Source: JAMHWD01 sp035911135 (GTDB lineage Bacteria > Pseudomonadota > Alphaproteobacteria > Micavibrionales > Micavibrionaceae). Taken from it: 64,000 bases of DNA. Under the pieces are notes generated by a model. The model did no database searches, had not been told where the DNA came from, and was given only the letters and a program-made list of their open reading frames with translations. This document shows, piece after piece, positions 44,669-54,039 of this stretch (positions within the stretch are counted from its first letter, which is position 1; every line of letters begins with the position of its first letter). Made by a program: the position numbers and the translations under genes. The DNA lies in NCBI GenBank assembly GCA_035911135.1, contig JAMHWD010000034.1, forward strand, positions 62,001 to 126,000. Reading direction: 5' to 3'.

Positions 44669-45178
44669 ATGTCTGAAGAAAACGAACCGTCAGGAAACGT
44701 TCATAGCCTTGCCGTGCATAAACTGATCGGCATGGCGAAAAAAATTACCCATGACCGCCGCCAATTACGGCAACTGGCCGATAGCACGGATCCCGGCCTT
44801 TGGGAGCGCATGGCCCGGCAAGCCCGCGAAAACATTCAAAACCACGATAACGCAAAAGCAGATCTTCAAAGAAATTTTATAAAGCGTACAGGCGATCTTA
44901 CAACCCTGAGCGTCGCCTTTTCAGCCCTTGCCATTGGTATTGCCATTGGTCAAAAGACCACAGCCGAACAAAGCAGCACCCTGACAACCCTGTTTCTGGG
45001 CGCGGCGGCGGTGGTTATTGGCGGGCTGGGCTATATTGGATACCGCTGGATGAAGGATTCGAGCGCCATGGATGCCGCAAGGCCAGCGCCGGAAGATATT
45101 CAAACGATGAATCTGGTGCGGCAAGAGCTTCTCAGCAGACTAAACCGCCAACCGGATCAAAATCCGCCGGAAGTTTAG
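44669..45178 (+). CDS. Hypothetical two-helix membrane protein
   Basis: No family is recognised. The 169 residues have a basic helical N-terminal region (HKLIGMAKKITHDRRQLRQL) that may be cytosolic, two membrane helices (LSVAFSALAIGIAIGQ and LFLGAAAVVIGGLGYIGYRW) and a short polar tail. It has its own promoter and a good gaggt site before the ATG. It lies between the heparinase gene and radA. Confidence 0.6.
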   Translation: MSEENEPSGNVHSLAVHKLIGMAKKITHDRRQLRQLADSTDPGLWERMARQARENIQNHDNAKADLQRNFIKRTGDLTTLSVAFSALAIGIAIGQKTTAEQSSTLTTLFLGAAAVVIGGLGYIGYRWMKDSSAMDAARPAPEDIQTMNLVRQELLSRLNRQPDQNPPEV

Positions 45179-45274
45179 TCTTTGGATTTTCACCTTTTGT
45201 TCTCATTTTGAATCTGCTATTTTGATTCCTGTAATGTCGTTTGATTTTTCTTTTTAAGAAAGCGCAAGCGGCGA

Positions 45275-45292
45275 AAGGTACAAACGTACCTT
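45275..45292 (+). promoter_or_regulatory. Inverted repeat in the radA leader
   Basis: The arms aaggtac and gtacctt enclose aaac. The left arm with neighbours, aaaggtacaaa, is repeated at codons 2-5 of radA (45341-45351). The right arm could therefore pair with either copy, which would give two exclusive hairpins in the leader. Confidence 0.35.
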
Positions 45293-45335
45293 AAGGAGCG
45301 CGGCAACACTCTCAAAAAGAAAAAGCGAGTAAGAT

Positions 45336-46712
45336 TTGGCAAAGGTACAAAAATCATTCTCCTGCAATGCATGTGGCGCGGTTACCAATAAATGGGCCGG
45401 GAAGTGCGAATCCTGCGGAGAGTGGAATTCCATCTCCGAAGACGCGCCGCTGGCCGCTTTGCCTAAGGGGCTTTCCACGGGCCAAAAGGGCCGGGTGATT
45501 GATTTTGTATCGCTTGCGGATAAAGAGCGCAAAACCTATAAGCGCCTGATCAGCGGCATTGGCGAATTTGACCGGGTTTGCGGCGGCGGCCTTGTGCCGG
45601 GCAGCGCGGTTCTGATTGGCGGCGATCCCGGTATTGGTAAATCCACCCTGTTGTTACAACTCGTCTGCGCGCTCTCTTCCAAGGGCGAACGCTGCCTGTA
45701 CGTGTCCGGCGAGGAAGCCGTCGATCAGGTGCGAATGCGCGCTCAGCGCCTTGGCCTTGAACAATCCCCTGTCGAGCTGGCCTCCAGCACCAATGTGCGC
45801 GATATTCTGGCCTCGCTGCAGGATAAGACCAACCCCGTGGGCCTTGTTATTATTGATTCCATCCAGACCATGTTTATCGACAATATCGATTCTGCGCCCG
45901 GTACGGTCACACAAGTACGGACATCCGCGCAGGAAATCATACGTCTGGCCAAAACCTCCAATATCGCCGTCATCTTCGTCGGTCATGTCACCAAGGACGG
46001 GCAGATCGCCGGCCCCCGCGTTCTGGAACATATGGTGGATACGGTTCTTTATTTCGAAGGCGATCGCAGCCATCATTTCCGTATTCTGCGTTCCGTCAAG
46101 AACCGCTTTGGCCCGACCGATGAAATCGGCGTGTTCGAGATGGCCGGCAGCGGATTGGCGGAAGTTGAAAATCCTTCCGCCCTGTTTCTGGCCCAAAGAT
46201 CACAAGACGTAGCGGGCAGTGCCGTACTCGCGGCGCTGGAAGGTACGCGCCCCTTGCTGGTCGAGGTGCAGGCTTTGGTCGCGCCATCTTCGCTGGCTGC
46301 GCCGCGGCGTTCTGTGCTGGGCTGGGACCCTAACCGCCTGGCCATGATTGTGGCGGTGCTGGAGACACGCTGCGGTGTACGTCTCTCCGGGCATGATATA
46401 TTCCTCAATATTGCCGGCGGCATCAGGGTGAATGAACCCGCCGCTGATATGGCTGTTGCCGCCGCGCTGATCAGCGCCCTGTCACAAGAACCTTTGCCGC
46501 CGGAGACAATATTCTTCGGCGAGATTGGCCTTGCCGGGGAAATCCGACCCGTGGCCCAGCCTGATCTGCGCCTGAAAGAAGCCGCCAAGCTGGGATTTAA
46601 GGGTGCCATCATCCCGCAATCCAAAAAAGGCGGCGAGAAGCCATCGCCCGATTTTAAAATCAGCGCGCTTAACCATATTCAGGATCTGGCCGCCAAATTT
46701 TTATCGGAATAG
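45336..46712 (+). CDS. radA: DNA repair protein RadA
   Basis: This 458-residue ATPase helps branch migration and processing of recombination intermediates. The N-terminal four-cysteine zinc finger is CNACGAVTNKWAGKCESCGE. The RecA-like core has Walker A GGDPGIGKSTLLLQL and the family KNRFGPTDEIGVFEM motif. A C-terminal Lon-like domain (about 285-450) includes SSLAAPRRSVLGWDPNRLAM. The start codon is a TTG, which begins MAKVQKSFSC, the usual RadA N-terminus. It is followed by cvpA after 108 bases. Confidence 0.94.
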   Translation: MAKVQKSFSCNACGAVTNKWAGKCESCGEWNSISEDAPLAALPKGLSTGQKGRVIDFVSLADKERKTYKRLISGIGEFDRVCGGGLVPGSAVLIGGDPGIGKSTLLLQLVCALSSKGERCLYVSGEEAVDQVRMRAQRLGLEQSPVELASSTNVRDILASLQDKTNPVGLVIIDSIQTMFIDNIDSAPGTVTQVRTSAQEIIRLAKTSNIAVIFVGHVTKDGQIAGPRVLEHMVDTVLYFEGDRSHHFRILRSVKNRFGPTDEIGVFEMAGSGLAEVENPSALFLAQRSQDVAGSAVLAALEGTRPLLVEVQALVAPSSLAAPRRSVLGWDPNRLAMIVAVLETRCGVRLSGHDIFLNIAGGIRVNEPAADMAVAAALISALSQEPLPPETIFFGEIGLAGEIRPVAQPDLRLKEAAKLGFKGAIIPQSKKGGEKPSPDFKISALNHIQDLAAKFLSE

Positions 46713-46742
46713 GCTTGGCCAGGGCTAAGGAACGGATTTCAC

Positions 46743-46771
46743 TTGATTTTACACAAGGCTTTGCCTATCTA
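46743..46771 (+). promoter_or_regulatory. Sigma-70-type promoter for cvpA-purF
   Basis: A TTGATT hexamer (46743-46748) is followed after 17 bases by TATCTA (46766-46771), 49 bases before the cvpA start. It would drive cvpA, purF and the SDR gene. Confidence 0.42.
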
Positions 46772-46820
46772 GATACTCTGTTAACCCCTTATCCCTGATA
46801 GCAACAGCCCCCTAGGCACC

Positions 46821-47606
46821 ATGATCATAGACGTACTTGTTCTTATTATTCTGGTTTTTTCAGCCCTGATTGCGTTTTTGCGCGGTTTTATCCGCGAGGT
46901 CCTGACGATCGCCGGGGTATTGGGCGGTATGGTGGCGGCGTATTATTTCGCTCCGCATCTCCAGCCCCATATGCGCGGCTGGCTGGGCGTGGATGAAACG
47001 GTGGAACCGCCCCAGCAATTATTCGGCATCGTGCCCTATGCCATGGTCTCCGATGCGCTTTCCTACGGCGCAATTTTTATTACCGTGGTGATTGTCCTTT
47101 CCATTATCTCCCATATGCTTGCCGAGACGATAAAATCCATCGGCCTAGGCGCAATCGACCGGACGCTTGGCGTGTTTTTCGGTCTGGCGCGGGGAGTAAT
47201 CTTGCTCGTACTGCTGTACATGCCCGTTCATCTGTTTGTGGATGATGAAACCAAAGCCCAATGGTTCACCGGCAGCCAGTCCTATTTCTATCTGGATGGC
47301 GCGGCCGAAAGAGCCACGGCATTCCTGCCCGAAGAAATGCTTCAGCGCCTGCAGGAACAGGCCGAGGAGCAATCCGAAGCCGCCAAGGATGGCGCGCAAG
47401 GCATGCTGCAGAAAATGGATCTTCTGGGCAATAACGCGGAAAAAGACGAAGAGCAAAAGCCTGCGGATAATAGCACAGCGCCTGACCCTGATGCACCCGC
47501 CCCGCAGGAGCCACAAAACAACAATCAGGGCTACGGCCAGCAATTGCGTAACGAGATTGATAATTTGTTTAAAAAGAAAAGCGAAGAGCCAGCCAAAACG
47601 CCATGA
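46821..47606 (+). CDS. cvpA: CvpA family membrane protein
   Basis: This 261-residue protein has four membrane helices (IDVLVLIILVFSALIAFLRG, EVLTIAGVLGGMVAAYYF, YGAIFITVVIVLSIISHML, TLGVFFGLARGVILLVLLY), as in CvpA. The GLGAIDRTLGVFFGLARG loop is the family hallmark. A long cytosolic tail (about 155-261) is rich in Gln, Glu and Pro. It overlaps purF by ATGA, the typical coupling of cvpA and purF. The role in envelope or purine physiology remains unclear. Confidence 0.9.
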   Translation: MIIDVLVLIILVFSALIAFLRGFIREVLTIAGVLGGMVAAYYFAPHLQPHMRGWLGVDETVEPPQQLFGIVPYAMVSDALSYGAIFITVVIVLSIISHMLAETIKSIGLGAIDRTLGVFFGLARGVILLVLLYMPVHLFVDDETKAQWFTGSQSYFYLDGAAERATAFLPEEMLQRLQEQAEEQSEAAKDGAQGMLQKMDLLGNNAEKDEEQKPADNSTAPDPDAPAPQEPQNNNQGYGQQLRNEIDNLFKKKSEEPAKTP

Positions 47607-49057
47607 TAACAGATGATGATAAATTCCATGAAGAATGCGGCGTGTTTGGCATTTATGGCCATGATGATGCGGCGGCGTTGACGGCTCTGGGGCTGCACGC
47701 CCTCCAGCACCGCGGACAGGAAGCCTGCGGAATTGTGACATTTGATGGCGAGAATTTCTTCTCGAAAAAAGCCCTCGGCCTTGTTGATTCCACTTTTGGC
47801 GATGCCGCCACGATTGACCGCCTCAAAGGCTATGCGGCCATTGGCCATAACCGTTACGCCACCACCGGCGAAGGTATGATCCGCAACGTACAGCCCATGT
47901 ATGCCGATATCGCCATTGGTGGTTTTGCCGTCGCGCATAACGGCAACCTGACCAATGCCCATATGCTGCGTCATGAGCTGGTGAACAAAGGCGCGATCTT
48001 CCAATCCACCAGCGATACCGAAGTCATCGTGCATCTGGTGGCGCAATCCCATAAATCCAAGGTCACCGACCGGTTGATCGACACGCTGGCCCGGATCGAG
48101 GGCGGCTATGCCTTGGTGGCCTGCGCGCAGGATATCATGATCGGCGTACGCGATGCGTACGGTCTGCGTCCGCTTTGTCTTGGCCAGCTCGGCGATATCT
48201 ATGTTCTGGCCTCGGAAACCTGCGCCTTTGATATTATCGGCGCTGATTACGTGCGCGATATCGAAGCCGGCGAGATGGTCGTCATCACCAAAGATGGCAT
48301 CACCTCCAGCTTCCCCTTTGCGCGCAAGCCATCACGCTTTTGCATTTTTGAATATGTGTATTTCGCAAGGCCCGACAGCTTCATGGAAGGCCGCTCGGTT
48401 TACGCGATGCGGAAAAATATCGGCGCCGAACTGGCCAAGGAATCGCCAGTGGCAGGCGCGGATGTCATCGTACCCGTCCCCGATAGCGGCGTCCCTTCGG
48501 CCATTGGTTATGCGGAGGCTTCCGGCAAACCATTCGAGCTGGGCATTATCCGCAATCATTATGTGGGCCGAACGTTCATTGAACCCACCGATAAAATCCG
48601 GCACTTAGGTGTACGTTTGAAACACAACGCCAACCGCGCCTATATTGAGGGAAAAAGCGTTGTTCTGGTCGATGATTCCATCGTACGCGGCACAACATCG
48701 CGCAAGATTGTCGAGATGATCCGCAATGCGGGCGCGCGCGAAGTGCATATGCGTATTTCCTCCCCGCCAACAGCCCATAGCTGCTTTTACGGGATCGATA
48801 CGCCCTCGACCGAGGAATTGCTGGCGCATAAAATGAACACGGATGAAATCTGCAAATTCATCGGCGCGGATTCTTTAGCCTATGTCTCGATTGATGGTCT
48901 CTACCGCGCCGTGGGCGAAGCAGGGCGCAACCAAAAGCAACCGCAATTCTGCGATGCCTGCTTCACAGGCGATTATCCTGTTTCCCTGAAAGATCACGAA
49001 AATAACTGGACCGGGACAAAAGTCTCCAGCCTGCGTGAGCGTCAGGGTAAGAACTAG
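47603..49057 (+). CDS. purF: Amidophosphoribosyltransferase
   Basis: This 484-residue enzyme performs the first step of purine synthesis, making phosphoribosylamine from PRPP and glutamine. The Ntn-hydrolase nucleophile Cys12 (EECGVFGIYGHDDA) follows an 11-residue propeptide. The glutaminase motif LQHRGQEACGIV and GHNRYATTGEG are present. The PRPP motif is VVLVDDSIVRGTTSRKI. Cysteines at SSPPTAHSCFYG and QFCDACFTGDYP are those of the Fe-S-containing B. subtilis type. It is translationally coupled to cvpA. Confidence 0.96.
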   Translation: MITDDDKFHEECGVFGIYGHDDAAALTALGLHALQHRGQEACGIVTFDGENFFSKKALGLVDSTFGDAATIDRLKGYAAIGHNRYATTGEGMIRNVQPMYADIAIGGFAVAHNGNLTNAHMLRHELVNKGAIFQSTSDTEVIVHLVAQSHKSKVTDRLIDTLARIEGGYALVACAQDIMIGVRDAYGLRPLCLGQLGDIYVLASETCAFDIIGADYVRDIEAGEMVVITKDGITSSFPFARKPSRFCIFEYVYFARPDSFMEGRSVYAMRKNIGAELAKESPVAGADVIVPVPDSGVPSAIGYAEASGKPFELGIIRNHYVGRTFIEPTDKIRHLGVRLKHNANRAYIEGKSVVLVDDSIVRGTTSRKIVEMIRNAGAREVHMRISSPPTAHSCFYGIDTPSTEELLAHKMNTDEICKFIGADSLAYVSIDGLYRAVGEAGRNQKQPQFCDACFTGDYPVSLKDHENNWTGTKVSSLRERQGKN

Positions 49058-49080
49058 GCCATTAACCAAGAATAATCCTC

Positions 49081-49797
49081 ATGACCGCCGCACCTGACCT
49101 TACCGGAAAACTGGCTCTTATCACCGGCGCATCGCGCGGCATTGGCGCGGCGCTGGCTGTTGGTTTTGCCAATGCTGGCGCGCATGTTGTACTCGCCGCA
49201 CGCGGCACAGCCTGTCTTGAGGCTATTGACGATCAGATTAAATCAGGTGGCAAGGGTAAGGCCACACTGCTGCCCATTGATCTGGCGCGCCTCGATGATG
49301 TCGATAAAATCGGCCCGACACTGGCCGAGCGTTTCGGGGGCAGCCTTGATATCCTGATTGCCAATGCCGGGATGCTGGGGCCGCTAAGCCCGGTGGGTCA
49401 TGTAAAGCCCAAAGACTGGGAACGCGTGATGAACTTGAATTTCTTCTCCAATGTTCGCCTTGTGCGCTCAGTCGATCCGCTGCTGCGTAATGCCAAGGCT
49501 GGCCGCGCGATTTTTACGACTTCCGCACTGGCTGATGATTGCCCGGCCTATTGGGGGCCATATGCCGCGAGCAAGGCCGCGCTGAACGGGTTTGTGAAAA
49601 CCTACGCGGCTGAGAATAACAATACATCCTTACGCATCAACGCCGTTCATCCCGGCGCGGTCTGGACAAAAATGATGGAAGAAGCCTTCCCCGGCGGAAC
49701 GGATTTTCCAACCAAAAAACCGGAAGATGTTCTGCCCGGCTATCTGGCGCTGGCCGCGGATGGATGCACGCATCACGGCGAAATCATAAAGCTTTAA
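49081..49797 (+). CDS. SDR-family oxidoreductase downstream of purF
   Basis: This 238-residue short-chain dehydrogenase has the motif ALITGASRGIGAALAVGFA, the NAGMLGP loop, the Ser in FTTSALADDCPAYWG, and YAASKAALNGFVKTY with the catalytic Tyr and Lys. It follows purF by 23 bases, an arrangement seen in other alphaproteobacteria. The substrate is unknown. Its stop overlaps the end of the convergent der gene by 4 bases. Confidence 0.87.
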   Translation: MTAAPDLTGKLALITGASRGIGAALAVGFANAGAHVVLAARGTACLEAIDDQIKSGGKGKATLLPIDLARLDDVDKIGPTLAERFGGSLDILIANAGMLGPLSPVGHVKPKDWERVMNLNFFSNVRLVRSVDPLLRNAKAGRAIFTTSALADDCPAYWGPYAASKAALNGFVKTYAAENNNTSLRINAVHPGAVWTKMMEEAFPGGTDFPTKKPEDVLPGYLALAADGCTHHGEIIKL

Positions 49798-51203
49798 TCC
49801 GTAAACGGATTCTTTGATCGTCTTAACACCAGACGTACAGGCGTACCCGGGATATCAAAATCACGGCGCAGGCCGTTAATAATGTATCGCTGATAGGAAC
49901 CGGGCAGCTCATCAGGGCGCGAAACCCACATCGCAAAAGTCGGCGGGCGCGTTTTGATCTGGGTGATATATTTCAATCTGTTCTGCCGGCCTTCAGCCAG
50001 CGGGGCCGGGTTCTGGCTTTCCATCCGGCCCAGCCAGCGGTTCAATCCGCCCGTGCCAATTCGCTTGTTCCAGAGCGCATAAATATCCAAAACCCCATCC
50101 AGCAATTTATCAATATTACGCCCGTTCAAGGCAGAAATCAGCGCATAGGGCACATCCCGCACCTGCGCCAGCGAAGTCTCCAATTTATGGTTAAGCTCGG
50201 CCATGGCATCGTTCTTGTCATCCACCGCATCCCATTTATTCAGCGCGATAATCAGGGCGCGGCCTTCCTGAATAATGTGATCGGCGATCTGCAGATCCTG
50301 CTTGTCGAAAATCGCATTCCCATCCAGCACCAGCACGACAACCTGCGCCAGACGTATGGCCCGCAAAGAATCCTCAACCGACATGCGCTCAATGGCATCG
50401 ACAACTTTGGATTTACGGCGCATCCCGGCGGTATCCACCAGACGAAACGGGCGTCCCTTATATTCCCATTCCACGGTAATGGCATCACGGGTGATCCCGG
50501 CCTCTGGCCCTGTCATGACGCGCTGATCGCCCAGAATTGTATTCATCAAGGTGGATTTGCCGACATTGGGGCGGCCTACGATGGCAATCTTGATCGGCTT
50601 TTCAGGATCATCTTCTTCCTGCTTGAATTCGAAATTCTCATCGCCTTCGATTTCATCAAGATCGGCATATTCATGATCGCTGTGTGTTTCTTCCTCTTCC
50701 TGTTCCTCCTCCGGAAAATACGGGTCGAGCGCGTGGAAAATCTCCTCCAGCCCCGTACCATGCGCGGCAGAAATTGCGATCGGATCACCAAGGCCCAGCC
50801 CATAGGCCTCGGCCATGGCGGTTTGTACGGCGCGGTCAGTTTCGGCCTTGTTCACGGCCAGAATGACGGGCTTTTTCTGGCGGCGCAGCCACTGGGCAAA
50901 ATGCTCATCCATCGGGGTGACGCCGGCGCGCCCATCAATCACGAATACAACCGCATCGGCGAGCTTTAACGCGCCTTCGGTTTGTTTTCTCATGCGCCCC
51001 GGGATGGAATCATCAAATGTTTCCTCTAACCCGGCCGTATCCAGAATGCGAAACTGGCGGCCAAAGAGATCGGCCGGAGCTTCGCGCCAGTCGCGTGTTA
51101 CGCCGGGGCGATCATCAACGATAGCCAGTTGTTTTCCCGCAAGACGGTTGAACAAGGTCGATTTGCCGACATTGGGGCGGCCGATAATCGCGAGTGTGAA
51201 CAT
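49794..51203 (-). CDS. der: GTPase Der (EngA)
   Basis: This 469-residue protein helps assemble the 50S ribosomal subunit. It has two G domains, with GRPNVGKSTLFNRLAG and GRPNVGKSTLMNTILG as P-loops, DTAGLEE and DTAGMRRKSKV as switch motifs, NKAE and NKWDAV as specificity motifs. A strongly acidic linker of about 40 residues (EEEQEEEETHSDHEYADL onward) joins them. The C-terminal KH-like domain has TRPPTFAMWVSRPDELP. It is the last gene of the yfgM-bamB-der group, 27 bases after bamB. Confidence 0.96.
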   Translation of the reverse strand: MFTLAIIGRPNVGKSTLFNRLAGKQLAIVDDRPGVTRDWREAPADLFGRQFRILDTAGLEETFDDSIPGRMRKQTEGALKLADAVVFVIDGRAGVTPMDEHFAQWLRRQKKPVILAVNKAETDRAVQTAMAEAYGLGLGDPIAISAAHGTGLEEIFHALDPYFPEEEQEEEETHSDHEYADLDEIEGDENFEFKQEEDDPEKPIKIAIVGRPNVGKSTLMNTILGDQRVMTGPEAGITRDAITVEWEYKGRPFRLVDTAGMRRKSKVVDAIERMSVEDSLRAIRLAQVVVLVLDGNAIFDKQDLQIADHIIQEGRALIIALNKWDAVDDKNDAMAELNHKLETSLAQVRDVPYALISALNGRNIDKLLDGVLDIYALWNKRIGTGGLNRWLGRMESQNPAPLAEGRQNRLKYITQIKTRPPTFAMWVSRPDELPGSYQRYIINGLRRDFDIPGTPVRLVLRRSKNPFTD

Positions 51204-51230
51204 GGATTAAACTATACTCTTTTTTTTCTT

Positions 51231-52598
51231 CTAGCGCAGCGCCGCCAACATGCCATTTTCGCTCAGGATATACAGCGTGCCATTGGCCACCACAGGCGGC
51301 AGAATCATCATCCGGCCCAGATCCGATTGCGCGATCGCCGCGCCGGTTTGCGGATGAAATTCTACCATACGCCCATCCGATCCGGTCAGGATCAAACGCC
51401 CCCCGGCCAGCACCGGCCCGGCCCAGAGAATTTTACCTTCCAGATCTTCGGGGTCTGTGTATTTATCCAGCTGGCTTACCCAAAGAATGGACCCTGTCTT
51501 ACGGTCCAGCGCCACCAGTTCGTTATCAACCGAGACGACATAAACGTAATCACCGGCCACCCAGGGCGTTTGCGATCCGCCGATATCGCGCTGCCAGACG
51601 CGCGTGCCGGATAATTCTTCCATGGCTGCGATCTTGCCGCTGAAACTGATGGCAATAACAAGGCCGTTATCCACGACGGGAAGGCCCTTGATATCGGCAA
51701 GGCTGGATAGCCCGCCCATATTGCGAATGCCTGCCAGATTTTCAGACCATGCCACCGATCCGTTTTCGACGCGAAGCGCGGTGACCTCGCCGGATGAGAA
51801 GGCCGGGATCACAATGCTGCGCGTGGCGGTGGGGCTGGCCGCACCGACAAGCCCGGCACTTTCACTAAAGCCGGAATGTTCCCACAGCATCGCACCATCA
51901 CGGGCGTTCAAGGCAATCAGGCGGTTATCCAATGTGCTGACATAAATGCGCCCATCCATAACAGTCGGTGCCGCGCGGGCGGCAGAGGGGATCGTCACGC
52001 GCCAGATAATACCGCCATTTTGCGGATTAACGGCCAGCACCTCATCATATCCTGTCGTCACATAAAGAATGCCATCGGCAAATCCCATGCCGCCGCCGAT
52101 CACCGCATCATCTTCATCCTTGGCGCGTACATTGATACCCCAAAGCGTTGCGCCATTTTCAATGTTAAAGGCGGAAAGATGCGAATCCGTATCCAATGTG
52201 AAAATACGTCCATCCACCACGACAGGCTGGGCGACCAGAGGGATTTCATCGCTGCTGCCTTCGCCGATGCTCACTTCCCAGGCCACAGACAACGCGCCAT
52301 CTCTCAAGGCGAGATGCTGCATCGAGTGATTAGGATAACCGCCGGCCTGTGGCCAGAATTCATTGGCCCAGGCGGCAGGAATATTCATCATGGTCGGCGC
52401 GGCGGCAGCCTCGCCTTCCGCGGCCTGACCAGAAGGCGCATCAGGGCGCAGGGATTGTTGCATCTCCATGATCGAGACACGCTCGCCGCCAAGGCGGCGC
52501 TCTTCACGCGGATTAAAAATCTTTTCGACTTTCGAGCACGCGCCAAGAGCAATCGCGCTCGTAACCATCATGACAAGTACGGGGGAAATATTACGCAT
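51231..52598 (-). CDS. bamB: Outer-membrane assembly lipoprotein BamB
   Basis: This 455-residue lipoprotein (lipobox ALGAC) belongs to the beta-barrel assembly machinery. After a linker of about 80 residues comes an eight-bladed PQQ-like propeller (about 95-455), with repeats such as GRIFTLDTDSHLSAFNIENG, ILYVTTGYDEVLAVNPQNGG, RIYVSTLDNRLIALNARDGA and YVYVVSVDNELVALDRKTGS. A start overlap with yfgM (TGATG) indicates coupling. The next gene is der. The long linker is an addition over the E. coli protein. Confidence 0.93.
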   Translation of the reverse strand: MRNISPVLVMMVTSAIALGACSKVEKIFNPREERRLGGERVSIMEMQQSLRPDAPSGQAAEGEAAAAPTMMNIPAAWANEFWPQAGGYPNHSMQHLALRDGALSVAWEVSIGEGSSDEIPLVAQPVVVDGRIFTLDTDSHLSAFNIENGATLWGINVRAKDEDDAVIGGGMGFADGILYVTTGYDEVLAVNPQNGGIIWRVTIPSAARAAPTVMDGRIYVSTLDNRLIALNARDGAMLWEHSGFSESAGLVGAASPTATRSIVIPAFSSGEVTALRVENGSVAWSENLAGIRNMGGLSSLADIKGLPVVDNGLVIAISFSGKIAAMEELSGTRVWQRDIGGSQTPWVAGDYVYVVSVDNELVALDRKTGSILWVSQLDKYTDPEDLEGKILWAGPVLAGGRLILTGSDGRMVEFHPQTGAAIAQSDLGRMMILPPVVANGTLYILSENGMLAALR

Positions 52599-53281
52599 CA
52601 GCCTTTATCTCCTTCTGTGCCGGCTTCCGGCGCGAGTGCCGGGGCATCCTGCGATTTCAGGCGATACACATGCGCCAGTGCCGCTGCCTTTTGATACAGG
52701 GAATCAGGGATATCCTTGGTCTGCTCCAGAATGCTTAAATGATCACGCGCGCCCTTGTAATCGCCGCCAGAAGCCAGCAATGTCGCGGCCTCCAGCCTTG
52801 CATAAGGCGCCCAGGGATTATCGGCCTCGGCATAGATCTTCTCCAGCGCCGCCTGCTTTTCATCGGCCGTAAGTGCCGTATCAAGCTGAATGGCGGCCAG
52901 TGCCGCAAGGCCGCGTAAATCGGCGGGGATGCTCATATCGGCCGCGGCCTGTTTATAAAGCACGAGCGCCTCATCCGCTTTTTTCCCATCATGCAATGTG
53001 CCCGCCGCAGTCAACAGCGCCACGCCGCGCAAACCAGGGCGCAAATCAGGGGCGATGTCGCCGGCCTTTTCTGCAAAATCGGATTTCTCCAGCGCCTCGA
53101 TCAGGACTTTGGTCTGTGCCTCGCTTACACCGCGGTTCCAGCTTTGATAACCGGAATAAACGCCCGTCAGAACCACCAGCGCCACCGCCCCGGTAATGAT
53201 CGCCGATCCATTTTTCTTCCAGAACGCCGCGGCGCGCTCACGCTGCATCATCTCATCGACTTCGCGGAAAATATCAGACAT
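52598..53281 (-). CDS. YfgM-like TPR membrane protein
   Basis: This 227-residue protein has an N-terminal cytosolic helix (IFREVDEMMQRERAAAFW), one membrane helix (GSAIITGAVALVVLTGVYSG) and a periplasmic tetratricopeptide-like domain. It fits YfgM, an ancillary part of the Sec translocon that passes client proteins to periplasmic chaperones. The TPR-like units are KADEALVLYKQAAADMSIP and ADNPWAPYARLEAATLLASGG. It is the first gene of the yfgM-bamB-der operon. Confidence 0.85.
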   Translation of the reverse strand: MSDIFREVDEMMQRERAAAFWKKNGSAIITGAVALVVLTGVYSGYQSWNRGVSEAQTKVLIEALEKSDFAEKAGDIAPDLRPGLRGVALLTAAGTLHDGKKADEALVLYKQAAADMSIPADLRGLAALAAIQLDTALTADEKQAALEKIYAEADNPWAPYARLEAATLLASGGDYKGARDHLSILEQTKDIPDSLYQKAAALAHVYRLKSQDAPALAPEAGTEGDKG

Positions 53282-53437
53282 TTTTTCTTACTCTCTTGCT
53301 TGTGGGCTCGCCGCAGCGATCCGTTTAAATTGCGCTGCCATCATAGCGTTATTTATTTGAGTTTCCAGTGTTTTTGCTGCTTCTTTCCCCAAAAGCAAAC
53401 ATCGTTTTGTCTGAATCGGGCGAATCGAGGGATGCTT

Positions 53438-53992
53438 TTAATCTTTCCACTTGATCGAACATCCCATGGACGGGAACTGCTGATGCGGGCCCGCGCCAAT
53501 ATCGGCAATCCGACGCATGGCCTCCAGCAATTCAGGCTTTGTGGCGGCATCAGCCGGGTTCGGCCCGGCGCTGTCAAGACGGCCCCGGTACTGCAATTGC
53601 CGGCCTGCATTAAACCCGAATATATCAGGCGTACAGACCGCGCCATATGCACGGGCGACCTCTTGCGTCTCGTCAATCAGATAAGGAAAATTCCAGCCGT
53701 ACTGGCTCGCAAACTCTGTCATTTTTTCAAATGAATCCGCCGGATATTTGGCCGCATCATTGGGCATAATGGCGGCAATCCCGAACCCTTCGCCGGCAAG
53801 CGTACGCGCCGTATGTGTCAATCGCTCGATAATGGCTTTCACATAAGGGCAGTGATTGCAAATAAAGGCTATCACAAAGCCTTTCTCGCCGTGGATATCC
53901 TTGAGCGAAATCATCCGCCCGTCGATATTTTTCAATGTAAAATCAGGGGCTTGGAAATCATTATCGACGCGGGGCGTCTGCAAAAGAGCCAT
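53438..53992 (-). CDS. Cytosolic PRX_like1 redoxin
   Basis: This 184-residue thioredoxin-fold protein has no signal peptide. The family features are APDFTLKNIDGRMISLKDI, the cysteine in FICNHCPYVKAIIERL, DETQEVARAYGAVCTPDIFG with the cis-proline and YRGRLDSAG. The C-terminal GCSIKW motif is present. It is a paralogue of the periplasmic protein at 3724-4344, with the same two cysteine sites. It probably reduces peroxides or acts as a reductant in the cytosol. It stands alone between yfgM and a divergent hypothetical gene. Confidence 0.85.
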   Translation of the reverse strand: MALLQTPRVDNDFQAPDFTLKNIDGRMISLKDIHGEKGFVIAFICNHCPYVKAIIERLTHTARTLAGEGFGIAAIMPNDAAKYPADSFEKMTEFASQYGWNFPYLIDETQEVARAYGAVCTPDIFGFNAGRQLQYRGRLDSAGPNPADAATKPELLEAMRRIADIGAGPHQQFPSMGCSIKWKD

Positions 53993-54039
53993 AGTTTTTC
54001 GTTCCTTGAAAAATTGCTTTCTGATATACTGGTAAATAC

